Shown piece by piece: positions 44,073-55,296 of a stretch of 64,000 nucleotides of DNA (the stretch's first letter is position 1; each line of letters starts with the position of its first letter). A model generated the notes under the pieces. The model saw nothing but the letters and a program-made list of their open reading frames with translations, had not been told where the DNA came from and made no database searches. Origin of the DNA: Guadua angustifolia (Eukaryota > Streptophyta > Magnoliopsida > Poales > Poaceae); assembly GCA_036346375.1 (NCBI GenBank), contig CM070514.1, forward strand, positions 11,870,463 to 11,934,462, written 5' to 3'. Both the position numbers and the translations under genes were made by a program.

Positions 44073-46255
44073 ATCCGAGAGCGAAGTCTTTGAGATGCTT
44101 TGACACAAAAGGTTTAGTCCGCACTAAACCACTCTCTTGGGTATCTAGAAGACAATCCCACTCCATGTCCAGTTCATCCACATTAGTTGCAGCAAAAATG
44201 ATCGCATTTTTGCATTTGATCTGCATAGGAAATCAGTTATCTATAAGGAAAATTAGAAAAAAGAGTATTTACTAGCATATTTTTTTTAAATTACACAAGG
44301 TGAGCAACTAAGCACACTTCACAACTATTGGTAGACATTTTCTTATCACTTTCTAATTGGACACCCTAGTTTATGTTCAGGAATACTCGTTAAATTTTAA
44401 GATAAAGATTAATATTTTTCTAGAGAAAACTCCTTTTACCCTTGAATTTGAACATCATTTTCTTTTTGCCACTTTGAATATCATTTTCGCCATCGGTTCT
44501 CTCTCGGTCTCATCAAATGTGGGCCCAAACCCTACCCAGTGGCAAAAAGGAATGAGGTTTTGAACCAGGATGCATATGCACTTTTATCATTACTGACCTC
44601 GGGATTATATCATATCATTGTCACATGCTAATTTTGGGGAACCTAGGTCCTTACGAAAGCCAAAAAATCACCAAATATGTATTTTCGATCTTGATTCAAA
44701 GAAATGAACCAAAACAACAGAACATACCAATGGCAATGGCGGCGTTTTGTGATGTAATAATTCAAGAATACCTTCCGCAACAAAGCCATCGGAATAGAAT
44801 TAGAAATGAGTTAAATGGTAATAACACGGTTTGCACTTTGCTAGAATAAGAATGCATGTTCATAGATATTCAAGAAATTAATATTTAAAATCCGAATACC
44901 TCATTTCGATCACCGGTGTAAGCTGTTTCCTATGAGTTGACTAAGATACTCTTCAAACTCTTCATCAGAGCCTATGCAAATTCAAAGCAAACATCGTTGA
45001 TACCGTGAAATGGCATCTTCTCAAGGGAAATTCATGAAGCGACCATTTAATGTATGCCAATAATTCATGGCTATGCACATTGAGGAGTTTCTACATTTCA
45101 TAGTGCTGCCACAAAATGTTCAACTTCTTCAAAGAATGAATCAATCGCAAGGCCATCACATATATGTTCCATTTATTTACATGACAGAAAATGACAAACT
45201 TGGCGACTAAATAGTATATTTCACAACAAAATCGCAACAATCTATTTGTGGCCATTTGAGCTACCACAAAAGAGTTTAGAACATGTGACTATATCAATCC
45301 ATGAAATATCTTACCTCGTTGCGAACAACCGCTACATGAGAAACTTGCCAGCCAATTGCATGAAGCTTCTTGCACAATCTTCGCACCAAGTTTATCATCA
45401 AGCGTGCTAAACCTAAAGCATCAAAATGGATACAATATCAATTAAGCTGTATAAACAAATGTTAATAAGGAGACACTTTCCACATAGGCATAAAAGTCCG
45501 ATTATCGATCAAGGATAACAAATGAGATTTAAAGCAACATGTAAAATGAAATAGCAACACTAAGCTCTCCAATGAAATAAATATATTCTATAATACAATA
45601 TAATTTGGACTTTGGGATGGTGGTTGCACTTTGCATTGACTTAAAATGATCAAGCTGCATTCTCTTGAGGCGAGAATGCGGACAAATGACTTAAAAATCC
45701 CCATTCCATTTTTTTTTCCAGAAATGAAGATGTCTGTTTTGAATAAAATATTCAAATAGCTAGAGAAGTACAAACACACAAATAGTTGATCTTATTTGCT
45801 CTGCAGTGTCCATACTATTGATACAATATAATTCTACCATTTACACAAAAGGCAAAGCCAAAGAAGAAAAGGAATCTGCAGAGATGTGACATAAATCTTT
45901 TTAAAAAAATCCAGGGGTGTCATTGCCACCAAGAAAAAGCTATGGCAAGTGCAAGAACCTTGAGCATTAAACAATTATATCTGTAGATATAAGGATGAGA
46001 GATTACTCACAATATTTCATCACCAACTACAATAATTGAAGCCGAGCGTGAGATCATCGGTTCTGCCTCAATATTGTTCATGCCATTGCTTGAAACAGAA
46101 TTAGATTTCGTTTTATGATTAGTCTTCTTCGTTCTACCGGCTCTTTCAAGTCTTCCATCGATAGCATATATGCTGGCCTAAAGCTTTTCAGTTGATGAAT
46201 CACTAAGAAGTGCATTTGGAGCAAGTATCATATATGCTCCCAATGGAAGTATACC
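44073..46255 (-). pseudogene. Captured fragments of a molybdopterin-binding/PAPS reductase-like (FAD synthase-like) gene
   Basis: Five minus-strand exon pieces with introns between them. 46011-46255 reads YTSIGSIYDT, DGRLERAGRTKK and PMISRSASIIVVGDEI. 45315-45412 reads LFSTLDDKLGA, then (shifted) CKKLHAIGWQVSHVAVVRNE. 44900 to about 45000 reads SDEEFEEYLSQLIGN and YTGDRNE. 44728-44789 reads MALL, then EGILELLHHKTPPLPL. 44073-44220 reads IKCKNAIIFAATNVDELDME and CLLDTQESGLV. Splice sites are GT-AG and exon 1/2 join in phase. Order and motifs match the MoCF_biosynth half of the plant protein that also has an N-terminal PAPS-reductase/FAD-synthase domain. Every exon but the last has a frameshift. 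Retained introns show DNA-level capture. Confidence 0.72.
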
Positions 46256-47203
46256 GAAACCAGTATAAGTATGTGAAAATGTAAGATAAAATAGGAAGTT
46301 TGTATGGAGTAGAGTTCTTCTCAAGGTGGATTAAATTATAAGCTAGCTTTACAAAATGAGTCAAGTATAGCATACAAAGTGACATAAATGCCCATCAAAA
46401 GGAAGAAGAAGTATTTCCTTTTGTAGAGGATTTTTTAGAGAAAGGGCATAAGAAATCACATTATAACCCACAAGGTGCGATGGAGAAATCTAACATCTAA
46501 TAAATGGTATGCATACAAGCAATTATACATTTGAAGGTCCGAACATGCAAAAGAACCTACCCTTGATCGTAAAGGTCGCAGATTTGACCTTACATGTTAA
46601 GAGGAAAGACCAAACATCACGACACGTGAAAACAATGCTCCATAGCATCTGAATTAGTGACTAAAGAAGGAAGCTTTAATTTATTTACATGATCGGGAAA
46701 AAACTCAGATGACCAATCCAAGATAGGATTCACCCTCATAAAAGGAGGCCACCAGTGAACTAGGAGAAAACTGTTTTTGACCAACCTATAATTCAAACTG
46801 AATTACTAATAGATGTGGAGATACCAATAAGTATCAAGAATTGCGAATAAAGATGGGCATAAATACCGATTGTGTCATTTTGCTCAAATGCACCGCCTTG
46901 GTCGATCTCCATCCCCCTCTACGTGCGGGACGCCCTAGCTCTTCGCACTGCATTTTATTACCAACGGGTGCAATTCAGTAATTGGACTCTAGCTACACAA
47001 TCGGAATAATGGATACAAAATGACAAAGAACGGTGCATACAATTTCATTACCAACACGTGCATGACTCTTACTTCCAGTTGTATGGTTTTGGACCAACTT
47101 TGACCGATTTGCTTTCCCTCTCATTGAACGGACATATCATCAAGTGTTAATATTGTTCATGATTCATATATAAAAATTCTAGAAATAGGGAATTGTAGCT
47201 TAC
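46256..47203. other. CACTA interior between captured gene and CACTA ORF
   Basis: Mostly AT-rich and unassigned. On the minus strand near 46905-46930 an ATG followed by EIDQ could be the captured gene's original start codon region, but the match is too short to rely on. Confidence 0.3.
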
Positions 47204-47371
47204 GGCTGCTTCTGGAGACCTCCAGTGATCAATTAGCCACTTCCAATCCTCCTCATGCACTCTTTCGTCACGTAATGCAAGCAGTTCTTCAAATGACAAA
47301 TCATCATCAAACACCTTCTTCAAATCTGATTTGAACTCCTTCCATTTTGTTCTTTGTTGAGGTTGCCGCAT
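47204..47371 (-). pseudogene. CACTA ORF fragment with plant-transposase (Ptta-like) motif
   Basis: One exon-sized frame reading RTKWKEFKSDLKKVFDDDLS and VHEEDWKWLIDHWRSPEA, closed by a GTAAGC donor. The layout (WKEF.SDL, then W..L..HW.SPEA) matches the domain of the second, TnpA-like gene of grass CACTA elements. No neighbouring exons were recognised. Confidence 0.6.
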
Positions 47372-48949
47372 ATCATGACAGATTGGTTGGATAGACAGTT
47401 AAATCATATGGTGTCGGTGTTGCCAAACTAATGGTGTACCCTTGTTCCAAACTAGCATCTATGCAATGCTTTCGTGTTGATGCAGAGACATCTTTGACAT
47501 GCATATGATATATAATCATTTCAACATTGATTATGTATCCTTAATTTCTTATATGCCATAATGTGTCATTTAATTGAACTTTTGAATTACAAAATAGCAG
47601 AATTTTTATTGGTGCATTCTTGCATTGTTCTATGTGTAAGCTCCATATATGTGCATCTTTGCCTTACCTCTTTGAGATAACAATTCCTTCTCAATTCTCC
47701 TTTGGTCCAGGTTTAACCTTTTCTTCTTATTGGTCAAGATTTCACGGTCCAATGAATAAATTGTATTTAAGATGATATAGTGTGTTATGTTGTTGTATCA
47801 TTGGCCCTGGGTTATTGTTGCTTACATTCTCGAAATTATTCTATCATGTTGAATTTAAAACAAGAAGCGAGTAACTTCATTGGGTTATAAAGATGTGTTG
47901 CTACTATTAGATAAGGTGTTGCTACTAACAAAAAGCATGCATAAGAAATGTTGGCACCGGAAAAGATGTGTTGTTCTTTGCTTGATTGCACTCAAGAAGA
48001 GGCGAACTACTAGCTCATCGGTTAGACAATCGGTAGCTCTGTAAAAGCATTTGTAAGCAAGAAGTAGCAAGAACCCAAGCACCTTCTTCTCGGGAGAAGG
48101 AGCACGGAGTTAGCAACAAGATGACACACGTTGCACGATAATGAAATTAAAACACTACCGCAAGAATAGTACTCCATTTAACACTACTGCAAGAATAGTA
48201 CTCCATTTAACATGTTACAAAACCTACCAAATATTAACTACCAAAAAATTTCTATCCTGTGCTCTTGTGATATTTGACAACTAAGCACAACTATAGAACT
48301 ATAATATCAACTTTGCTCGTGAGATGCTTTATGCGAGATAGTACATAATGTATCCGATTACCGTGATGAGGGTATCTAATATAACATTAGTTAGCGAGAA
48401 GACAAAGCCTTAGCGTATGAGTGTATCGATGAGCTTGCTATTTTGAATCACCAAGACAAAACATCACAAACAGACATACGACTTCTTACTAGAGAAGAAA
48501 ACAGACTCATAGCTTCTTACTAGAGAAGAAAACAAAGCATCGCTACGTTTGATCCCCTAATAAGTAAAAACTCTCTGAGAAGATCGTGTCAAGTTCAAGA
48601 CTGAAAATTTCAAGAGAAATTAAAACACTCTGCAAGAATAGTACTCCATTTAACATGTTACAAAACCTACCAAATATTAACTACCAAAAAAATTTCTCTA
48701 CATACTCAACTCAGATAAGAAAAACTATGTACATCTCCAAAGCGACCACACCGGCATAATCTTCAACTTCAAATCACGCTACCCGTAAATAAAAGATAGA
48801 CAAACAAAGCAATGAGCGATGAAGGAGTTCTTTCCAAAGATCCATTTTTGCGACACCTAGTGAGGGAAATTCATTCCAAAGAACCATTTTTTACCGAAAA
48901 CTTCAACCCACGCTGTTCATCATATCCCGACTCATCAAATTCGGCAACA
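47372..48949. other. CACTA interior, right part, no gene recognised
   Basis: AT-rich. The block ACTACTGCAAGAATAGTACTC recurs in part at about 48165, 48183 and 48630, each time before CATTTAACATG: a small dispersed direct repeat. No coding sequence. Confidence 0.35.
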
Positions 48950-49480
48950 TTAAATTAAGAGGCGGATCTCGAGACTACTCGAAGGAGAAGAAGGAGCATC
49001 GAGAGGTGGCGCCGGGGAGCAAAGCGGCTTGTGGTGACTCGGCTCGCAGGGCGGTGGCGAGGGCGCGAGTAGCAGACGCAGCCACTGGGCGGAGCGGCAG
49101 CGGCGGGGCGGAGGCGGGGACGCGGTGGCGGCGGGGACGCGACGGTGGGCGGGCGGATGGCGGGGGTCGTGGTGGCGGGGATGCACCGGATGGATTGAGC
49201 GGCGGCAAAGGGGACGAGGTGGCGGCGGACGAGGTCAAGAAGCGGCGGATTAAGGTCAAAAGTGCGGCGTGGAAGAAGGGTGGGCGGCGGGGACGCGACG
49301 GCGGGCGTGGATGGATGCCGGATGGACGGAGCGGCGGTCGGCGAGGGACAGTGAGGCGGTCATGGATTAAGGCTTGGCGCAAGCGGCATGGAAGGGGGTG
49401 GGGGTGGGTGTTTCTAGGGTTTTGAGGGGGTTTGGGCGGCGGGGGGAATATGGGTGTATTTCGGTCTGCATGCTCGCCCA
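48950..49480 (-). other. GC-rich island near the CACTA right end
   Basis: Very GC-rich, built of diverged GGCGGCGGGGACGCGACGG units. Long ORFs exist on both strands (minus: Pro/Arg-rich) but they look like by-products of composition. Position and composition would suit a grass-type first exon or promoter of the minus-strand CACTA gene, or another captured 5' gene end. Confidence 0.4.
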
Positions 49481-49499
49481 AATTTTTCAGTCCGCGCGC

Positions 49500-49744
49500 C
49501 TGTTTTTTTATCTATATCAACGCCGACAGTTATGGAAAGGCCCACATTAAATGTGTGGGTAAATCTATGCCGACAGGTACAAGTCAAAATTATCAACGCC
49601 GACAGATTATTTGTCGGCATAAGAGACCAATCCCCACAGTTTATGTGATGGCAATTGTTGGACCTTTGCCAACAGATAAAGTGACAGAAATAAACCACCT
49701 TTCCCCACTAACAAGTGTTGGCAAAGGTGTGCCATGGTGTAGTG
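49500..49744. repeat. CACTA right subterminal repeats and TIR
   Basis: Copies of GCCGACAG (49522, 49569, 49600 region) and its variants lead to the terminal repeat ending GGTGTAGTG at 49744. Confidence 0.8.
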
Positions 49745-50066
49745 CTGTCGCTCGGTTCCCCGCGCGTCTCGGCGTTCAACGAGGAAGACCAAGAGGATCT
49801 CCGGCGAGAGGATGTCAACCTTTTGGAAGAGGTGCGGGATCGCGCTGCTCTCCGCGTCGCCACTTCTGACAAAGTCTCGGCGGTACCACGCCACCCGGTC
49901 TCTGAGAGAACACGGCGATGGCGACACAGTCTGCAGAAATCAGACGATCTTGGGTTGTATAAATCGTCCCCCGATGGGAAGGCCCTTTAAGGTGGTCTCG
50001 AGATCTCGCCCGGCGGTCCGGTTATACCGAGGACGGCGAAGAACCGATTTAATTCCTATAACATAG
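49745..50066 (+). pseudogene. Gypsy integrase, right part, after CACTA
   Basis: Directly after the duplicated CTG the frame reads SLGSPRVSAFNEEDQEDLRR and EDVNLLEEVRDRAALRVA, the normal continuation of the Gypsy integrase after GAEAVLPSEL. The region then decays (YHATR and VGDLVL-like pieces in shifted frames). Removing the CACTA and one CTG would restore continuity here. Confidence 0.85.
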
Positions 50067-51550
50067 AGTTGTTATGAAATTCTATCCTTAAAGGACTTGT
50101 AAGTGCCCCGTTGCTCGCCCCGGTCAGCCATGAGGTAAGATTCTCCCTTGGCTGGTTGGTGGCTTCTGACGGTTAGTAAAGTTGTTGCCTAGAAGGCTTT
50201 CAATTTATCATTGTTGTCCCTTTCTGTGCCCTTAGCGGCAAGTTTTTTGCATGAATGTCGCTGGTTTCGTATGTTTGCTAAATCCTTGGTGGTCTACTGG
50301 GTCACCTGGTGTCCGTGTCCGACAAAGACGGGCGACCGGGGGGCGGGCTAGATGCGGTGCTCAAACGCGGCTCGCACGCCTCGGGTTGGCTCTCTGAAGC
50401 ACCGCTGGTTGTCACCGCGAGCATCGTTAGTCTAGTACCCCTCCTGGAAGCCCGCAGCTTTGACGCACAGCACCATGGTTCGATCTCCAAAAAATCGCTA
50501 GGACTTAGAAATCAAAAGGGGACCAGGGTTCATTCCATGCGGGGACCTATATCGTTCGGATTTATCTTGCATATGCCTGCTCATTCTGTTAGTAGCTGTG
50601 CACCAAGGCATGGAGTCACCGGCTCATTGCATGAAGTCTCCAAGCCTCTTCATGGTCGCCCAGGAGCTCGGGGGCTGGTCGCCCTAAGCTTCTTCGTGGT
50701 CGCCCCAAGCCTCTTCGTGGTCGCCCAGGAGCTCGGGGGCTGGTCGCCCTAAGCTCCTTCGTGATCGCCCCGAATCTTCTTCGTAGTCGCCCAGCGCTTG
50801 GAGGCTGGTCGCCCGAGATGCTTCGGCTGGTCGCCCGTCTGCCTGAGTTGGGCACCGGCTAGCGCACGAGCCAGATAAGTGTTTATAGTGACACTTCTAT
50901 TTGTTTGCTTATGCGTATGTTGAAATTGATCAAATTATGCATGGTTATCATGGACATCGCAAACCTGACGACTCCTTGGTGATAAAAAGGAAAAGTCTTC
51001 AGTGTGAGCGTCTAGTAAGGTTAAGTGACCAGAGTGTAAGCTTGGCACGGTATTCAAATACGGCTCGTACACCTCGGATTGGCTCTCAGAAGCACCGCTG
51101 GTTGTCACCGTCGAATGCCGCTGGTCCAAGACCACTCCTGGGACCTTATCATCTTATGCGCCACACTGGGGTACAGTTCTAAGAGATCACGGGGATTTAA
51201 GTTCCGAAAAGGTTTGTGCCGGTGACAACCCTGCATAAAACCCTAACGACAAATTACTTGGTGCTTAAGCACGAGCTATGGCGCCCCAAGGCCGTCTTTG
51301 CCTAAGTTCTGTGCGACTTATGCGCATTGTGCTTACATTTGTGGTTAGTTGCATACGACCTTTACAGAATGCAGGACATTGCTCGGACTTAAAACCTAAT
51401 CGGCGCCTCATCGAAGTTTCAAGTTGGTCGCCTAGCGGTTCCAGCACGCAATATCAAATAAGCACAGCAAACACGCGTGAAGGTAAAACCACGAAACATC
51501 CATTACAGCTGAAGTTGATTAAAATGTTCATACAGGCAGAACAGGCTGGT
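50067..51550. other. Gypsy region between pol and antisense ORF, with internal repeats
   Basis: Non-coding. A segment at about 50310-50480 recurs diverged at about 51010-51130 (for example TCGCACGCCTCGGGTTGG against TCGTACACCTCGGATTGG, both followed by GAAGCACCGCTGGTTGTCAC). Between them (50640-50830) a short tandem repeat of GGTCGCCCAGGAGCTCGGGG-type units occurs. Confidence 0.6.
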
Positions 51551-51602
51551 CAACGAAAGAAATTAAAAAACAAAAGAAGTGAAGCGGAGGCCCGGCCCTT
51601 CA

Positions 51603-53436
51603 CTCGCCGCCCACGTCGATGTCGCTGATGTCTTCTTCCTCCGCCACCGGGGTGGAGACATTCATGACCGGCTCCTGCACATGCAGTTGTCCGGCGAAGT
51701 GTTCGGCGGCCGCTTGTACACGTGCCTCCGCCTGGGCGGCGTCCCCCACGATGCCGGCCTCCATTGCCGCCATCGGGTCCAAGGAGGCGTCGCGGCTGGC
51801 CCAGCACGCCAGCACGAAACTTGCAGTCACCGCCGCAACCTATTGCCCCTCCCTGGTGGAGCGTGCGGCTAGGGCGGCAGCAATCCCGAGTGCCTCGCGG
51901 CTGGTTGGTCGCAGAGGCGTCTTCGCAGGTGGTGTCCTAGAGGGGCATCTCCAGCACCACGCCCAAAGGTTCCAGGCATCTTCTGATGCGCAGGAAAGCT
52001 CCCTTGAGCATGGTGGTAAGGTTGCGCTTGAGGCGGTCAGCCTCGTACTCCGAGGTCCTTTGCGCCGCCTCGGCCCTCTCCGCCGCTCTTGCATGGCGGC
52101 TGTGATCGGCGGTGGCACTTTCTTGCGCCATCATCGCGTCCGCCCTCACCCGCTCCCGCGTCAACTCGTCGATTGCCCCCGTCAGCTGCCTCGCCGTTCG
52201 GGCTCCGTGTCCGGCAGCCGTGGCGAGGAGTGCGCCGAGTGTGCTATGTAGATTGCCGAGCTCTGTGAAAAGCTCCGCATGACGAACGGCAGGCATGGCG
52301 ACGGTGTGGGAGGCGAGTGGGCGGGGGGCGTCGGTGTCAGCACCGGCTGCCCCAGATTCGACGCTGCCGTCGGCGGCGCTTGGGCGGGAGTCTCCGCCGC
52401 CTCTGCAGGTGCAGGTGGCGTCGTCCCCCTTGAAGCATCTCGAGGGGTCGCCCTTGGCGTCGCCCTTGCCGAAGCCGCCTGGGACCTCGAGCCCACCTTG
52501 TCGAGTGGCGGCATGGGTCCCCGTGGCCGAAGGTGGTGGCGTCGTGGAGGGTGAGATCGGCGCCACAGGAGGAGTCGTAGAAGGGGGAGATGATGAGACC
52601 GGCGCCGTGGCGGTTGGCGCCGTCGTTGCTGGAGCCGGCGTCCGCTGCATTGGCACCGGTGGCGATGGTGCCGGCGGCGCCGGAGGTGGAGATGCTGGCG
52701 CCGCAGGCGGCGGCGTCGGTGCGATCGGTTCTGCGATTGGGACGGCCGGTGTGGCCGTCCCATGTGAGATCCCCGCCGCCCTTGGGCTGGCGGCGGCGGG
52801 AGTTTCGCCCGCGTGACGGGCCTTCTTCGCGCCCGGACTTGAGGTGTCCGGGATGAGTGGTCGCTTGCCCGCGGCCCGATCAACAGGAGGAGATGCGTCC
52901 CTGATCGTCAGGGGGGCGCGCGGCGGCACCACGGCGAGGCCGGTGGAGTCCATGGGCGGCAGCAACCTGACGATCCTCAGGCGCTCCGCAGGCTCCAAGT
53001 CGGCGAGTGGCCGGGCCGATGAGGGGAAGTCCAGGCCGGCGGGAATCGGCGGCATAAGCCCGGAGAGCCACCTGCTGATGTGTGGCCCATCTAGGTTTCC
53101 CGCGCCTGGCCAGGATTAAAAAGCAACACGGAATGCTGGTTGGTAGGAAGCGACTCAAAAGGAGCGCGAATACAGGAAAAAGCCAAAGGGTAGCAGTGAA
53201 GACTTACGGCCGGGGAAGGTACGGGTGATGTCGTTGTCATCCGTGTATTGCCACGCCGGGCGAATACGGCGACGAAGGGGGCTCAATCTTCGGGATACGA
53301 AATCCCTGACGATCAGCGCCCCTGTTAACCCGGCGTCCCGCAGGTTGTTGATGCGGGCCGCCATTGCCAGGAGCTCCGCCGTCTCTTCGACGGGCGAGTT
53401 CCAGTTCTCGGTGGCCGCCGCTGGCTCGGCGGGCAC
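51603..53436 (-). CDS. Gypsy antisense additional ORF, apparently spliced
   Basis: Minus strand, opposite to gag-pol. Exon 1 (53208-53436 or slightly more) encodes ETAELLAMAARINNLRDAGL and LRRRIRPAWQYTDDNDIT. A 102-bp intron (GTAAGT at 53207 downward, AG at 53107-53106) joins in phase to exon 2, which reads GNLDGPHISRWLSGLMPPIP and continues 372 codons from ATG 53055 to 51937. Exon 2 has a Pro/Thr/Ala-rich middle and a helical C-terminus (HAELFTELGNLHSTLGALLA). The frame is open despite strong decay of gag-pol. Antisense ORFs in this place are known in Tat elements such as maize Grande; function is unknown. ORFs at 51600-51830 may be a shifted continuation. No ATG was found for exon 1; the frame opens after a TGA at about 53454. 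Confidence 0.65.
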
Positions 53437-53536
53437 CTCGGCACGCTCGACTCATTGTCGTCATTGACGTCTGACCATTATTGCTTGCCGAGCCTTCGAT
53501 TCGGCGGGGTTGGAAGGGAATGTAGCGAGCTGCCAT

Positions 53537-54227
53537 CCCATCCCGGAGGCGGAAGTGGCAGCCTCAGCCAGTCATTGCCGGAGGAGGCGCGGCAGAGGAA
53601 GAAATAGCGAAGAGTGGTTGGTTGGCATCACCCCATGAACATTTCACAGAGGTGTGCGAAGACAATGAGGAAAAGAATGGAGTTGGGGGTGAGATGAAGG
53701 TGATGGATTTCGTAGAAGTGGAGACGGTAAGGAAAAAGTCAGAGAAAGGCGGCACGAGACCCGCCATGATGCCCCACACGAAGATGACGATCTCGTCGGC
53801 AGGGCACTGTGGTGTGGGGGTCCCGCCCGAATGGAGAGGGCCTCCCAAGACGAGGTGTGGAGTCTCCCCACCGTGTAGGAGTCCACCGTGGAAGCAGGAA
53901 AGGAAGGCGAGCCCAAGAAGCCATGAGAGCGAAAGGGCAAAAGGCCAGAGGGACTTAAAGCAAGAAGGCTGAAGAAGCGAAAGTTAGGGGTGCGCAAGGA
54001 AGAAGAAGGCGTAAAACCGCTTGATTCATATGAACCTATATATGCGCCCCCACACCGACGGTTCGCGAAGGGACAAGATCGTGCGTCGCCTCGGGTCCCG
54101 AGAAAAATCTGTGGATACACGGGGACCGAGGCGGTCGATCTCATGAGTGGTGGCCCCACCCAGAGCACGCTAAACATTTAATGAAGGTTCTAGTAAGCTT
54201 TGGTGCGCGCTCTGGCGGGCCCGGCTA
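53537..54227. other. Gypsy 3' region between antisense ORF and 3' LTR
   Basis: Minus-strand ORFs (53644-54177) could be an upstream exon or leader of the antisense gene, but I recognise no motif. There is no clear polypurine tract before the LTR; TCTGGCGGGCCCGGC is the nearest purine-poor candidate, so the tract is uncertain. Confidence 0.35.
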
Positions 54228-54296
54228 TGTCAACAGACGCTGTTGGGTACCCTCTTCGCCCACAAAGCGATCAACATAGCGGTCAACATGACAGAT

Positions 54297-54665
54297 CCAC
54301 GTGGCACCCGGCGGCGGGGCGAAAGCACGCCGCTTCGCGGCGGTCAATCCACGTGGCACCGGTGGCAGTGGGCGAAACACGCCCTACTCGCCCGGCGATC
54401 GACCCACGTGGCACCGGCGGCGGTGGGCGAAGCACGCCGCCGCCCGGCGATCACCCACGTGGCACCGGCGGCGGTGGGCGAGCACGCCTCGCCGCCGGCG
54501 ATCGACCCACGTGGCACCGGCGAAGCGGTGGGCGAAGCACGCCCGCCGCCCGGCGATCGACCCACGTGGCACCCGGCGAGCGTGGGCGAGCACGCCCGCC
54601 GCTTCGCATGATCACCCACGTGGCGCCCGGCGGCGGTGGCGTGCACGCCCGCCACCCCGCCGCAA
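54297..54665 (+). promoter_or_regulatory. Seven-unit G-box array in the 3' LTR
   Basis: The same CCACGTGGC-headed units as in the 5' LTR, again seven, but with different unit-internal sequence. The palindrome is kept in every unit. Confidence 0.85.
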
Positions 54666-54943
54666 GACAAAAAGGTGGTGCGAGGTGGCTTCACCTCGGC
54701 TCCTTCTCTGTCAGACTGCTCAGGTGGCGGGGCGGTGGTGTCGACTGTCAACTGCAAGGATTTCGCCATAAGCCCATTCTCTCGACGCCTCTCACCAACC
54801 CGTCAAGAAGGGTCACATCCGGCGGGGGCAAAGCCATGCGTCGGCATTTAATGAGGCCGAGGAACGGGACAGACGGAAGGGTAATAAATGAATGAAGATA
54901 AGCATGATGACCCTCCTTGGTACCTGCCCCGGCTGGCCTAGCC

Positions 54944-54951
54944 TATATAAG
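54944..54951 (+). promoter_or_regulatory. TATA box of the Gypsy 3' LTR
   Basis: TATATAAG, identical context to 35177-35184. It could drive outward transcription into 55297 onward. Confidence 0.7.
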
Positions 54952-55296
54952 GGCCCTCGGGTGCATAGAGAGAAGGAGGGAGAGCAATCGAAGGTTGAAG
55001 AACGAGCAAGCAAGAGCTCCGTAGCATAGTCTAAGAGAGAACTTGTAACCTGAGAGCTTTGTACTAGCTTTGCACACTCCATAAATCAATCGAGCAGGAA
55101 GTAAGGCTATTACCCAAGGCAAAGGGGGCATGAACCTGGGTAAAATCTTTGTGTCATCCCTAGTTCATAGGCGCCGGAATCCCTCGCGTGGGAGTCTCTA
55201 GGGTTTTCACCCTCTAGGTTTAGCCACCCAAGACGCCTCCTTCCAACCAAACCCGGTCAGAGACTCCGGTCTCAAAGTGAATACGCCGACACAATC

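Larger units (their letters stand above)
40962..49744. mobile_element. CACTA (En/Spm) transposon with captured host gene fragments
   Basis: An 8783-bp element with terminal inverted repeats of about 29 bp beginning CACTACACCATGGCACAC (one mismatch between ends) and a 3-bp target duplication CTG at 40959-40961 and 49745-49747. Subterminal regions (about 41010-41400 and 49500-49700) are packed with direct and inverted TTTGCCGACA motifs. I find a fragment of a plant CACTA-associated ORF (47204-47371, minus) but no TNP2-type transposase, so it is probably non-autonomous. Its core carries exons of a host gene (44073-46255, minus). Confidence 0.92.
34464..55291 (+). mobile_element. Gypsy (Tat-type) LTR retrotransposon, interrupted by CACTA
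   Basis: It runs TGTCAGCG...CGCCGACA with target duplication CAATC at 34459-34463 and 55292-55296. The paralogous tandem copy has the uninterrupted CAATC at 57997-58001. LTRs are 34464 to about 35525 and 54228-55291. Plus-strand order: gag, protease, RT, RNase H, a second archaeal-like RNase H, integrase (Ty3/Gypsy order; dual RNase H marks the Tat/Ogre lineage). An antisense ORF lies between pol and the 3' LTR, also a Tat trait. Without the 8.8-kb CACTA insertion it would be about 12 kb. GC content is clearly higher than in the Copia elements. Pol is broken by many frameshifts. Confidence 0.93.
54228..55291 (+). repeat. Gypsy 3' LTR
   Basis: 1064 bp, starting TGTCAACAGACGCTG and ending ATACGCCGACA. 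The TATA-leader part is almost identical to the 5' LTR. Confidence 0.9.

Noticed and set aside
49006..49425. 139-aa Gly/Arg-rich ORF in the CACTA GC island
   Set aside because: Low-complexity composition artefact with overlapping ORFs on both strands and no recognisable domain.
51600..52883. Several plus- and minus-strand ORFs overlapping the antisense Gypsy ORF
   Set aside because: GC-rich shadows of the 372-codon minus-strand frame, which alone joins in phase to an upstream exon.
54200..54895. 231-aa plus-strand ORF in the 3' LTR
   Set aside because: The same effect of the repeat array; it spans the LTR start and has no protein family features.
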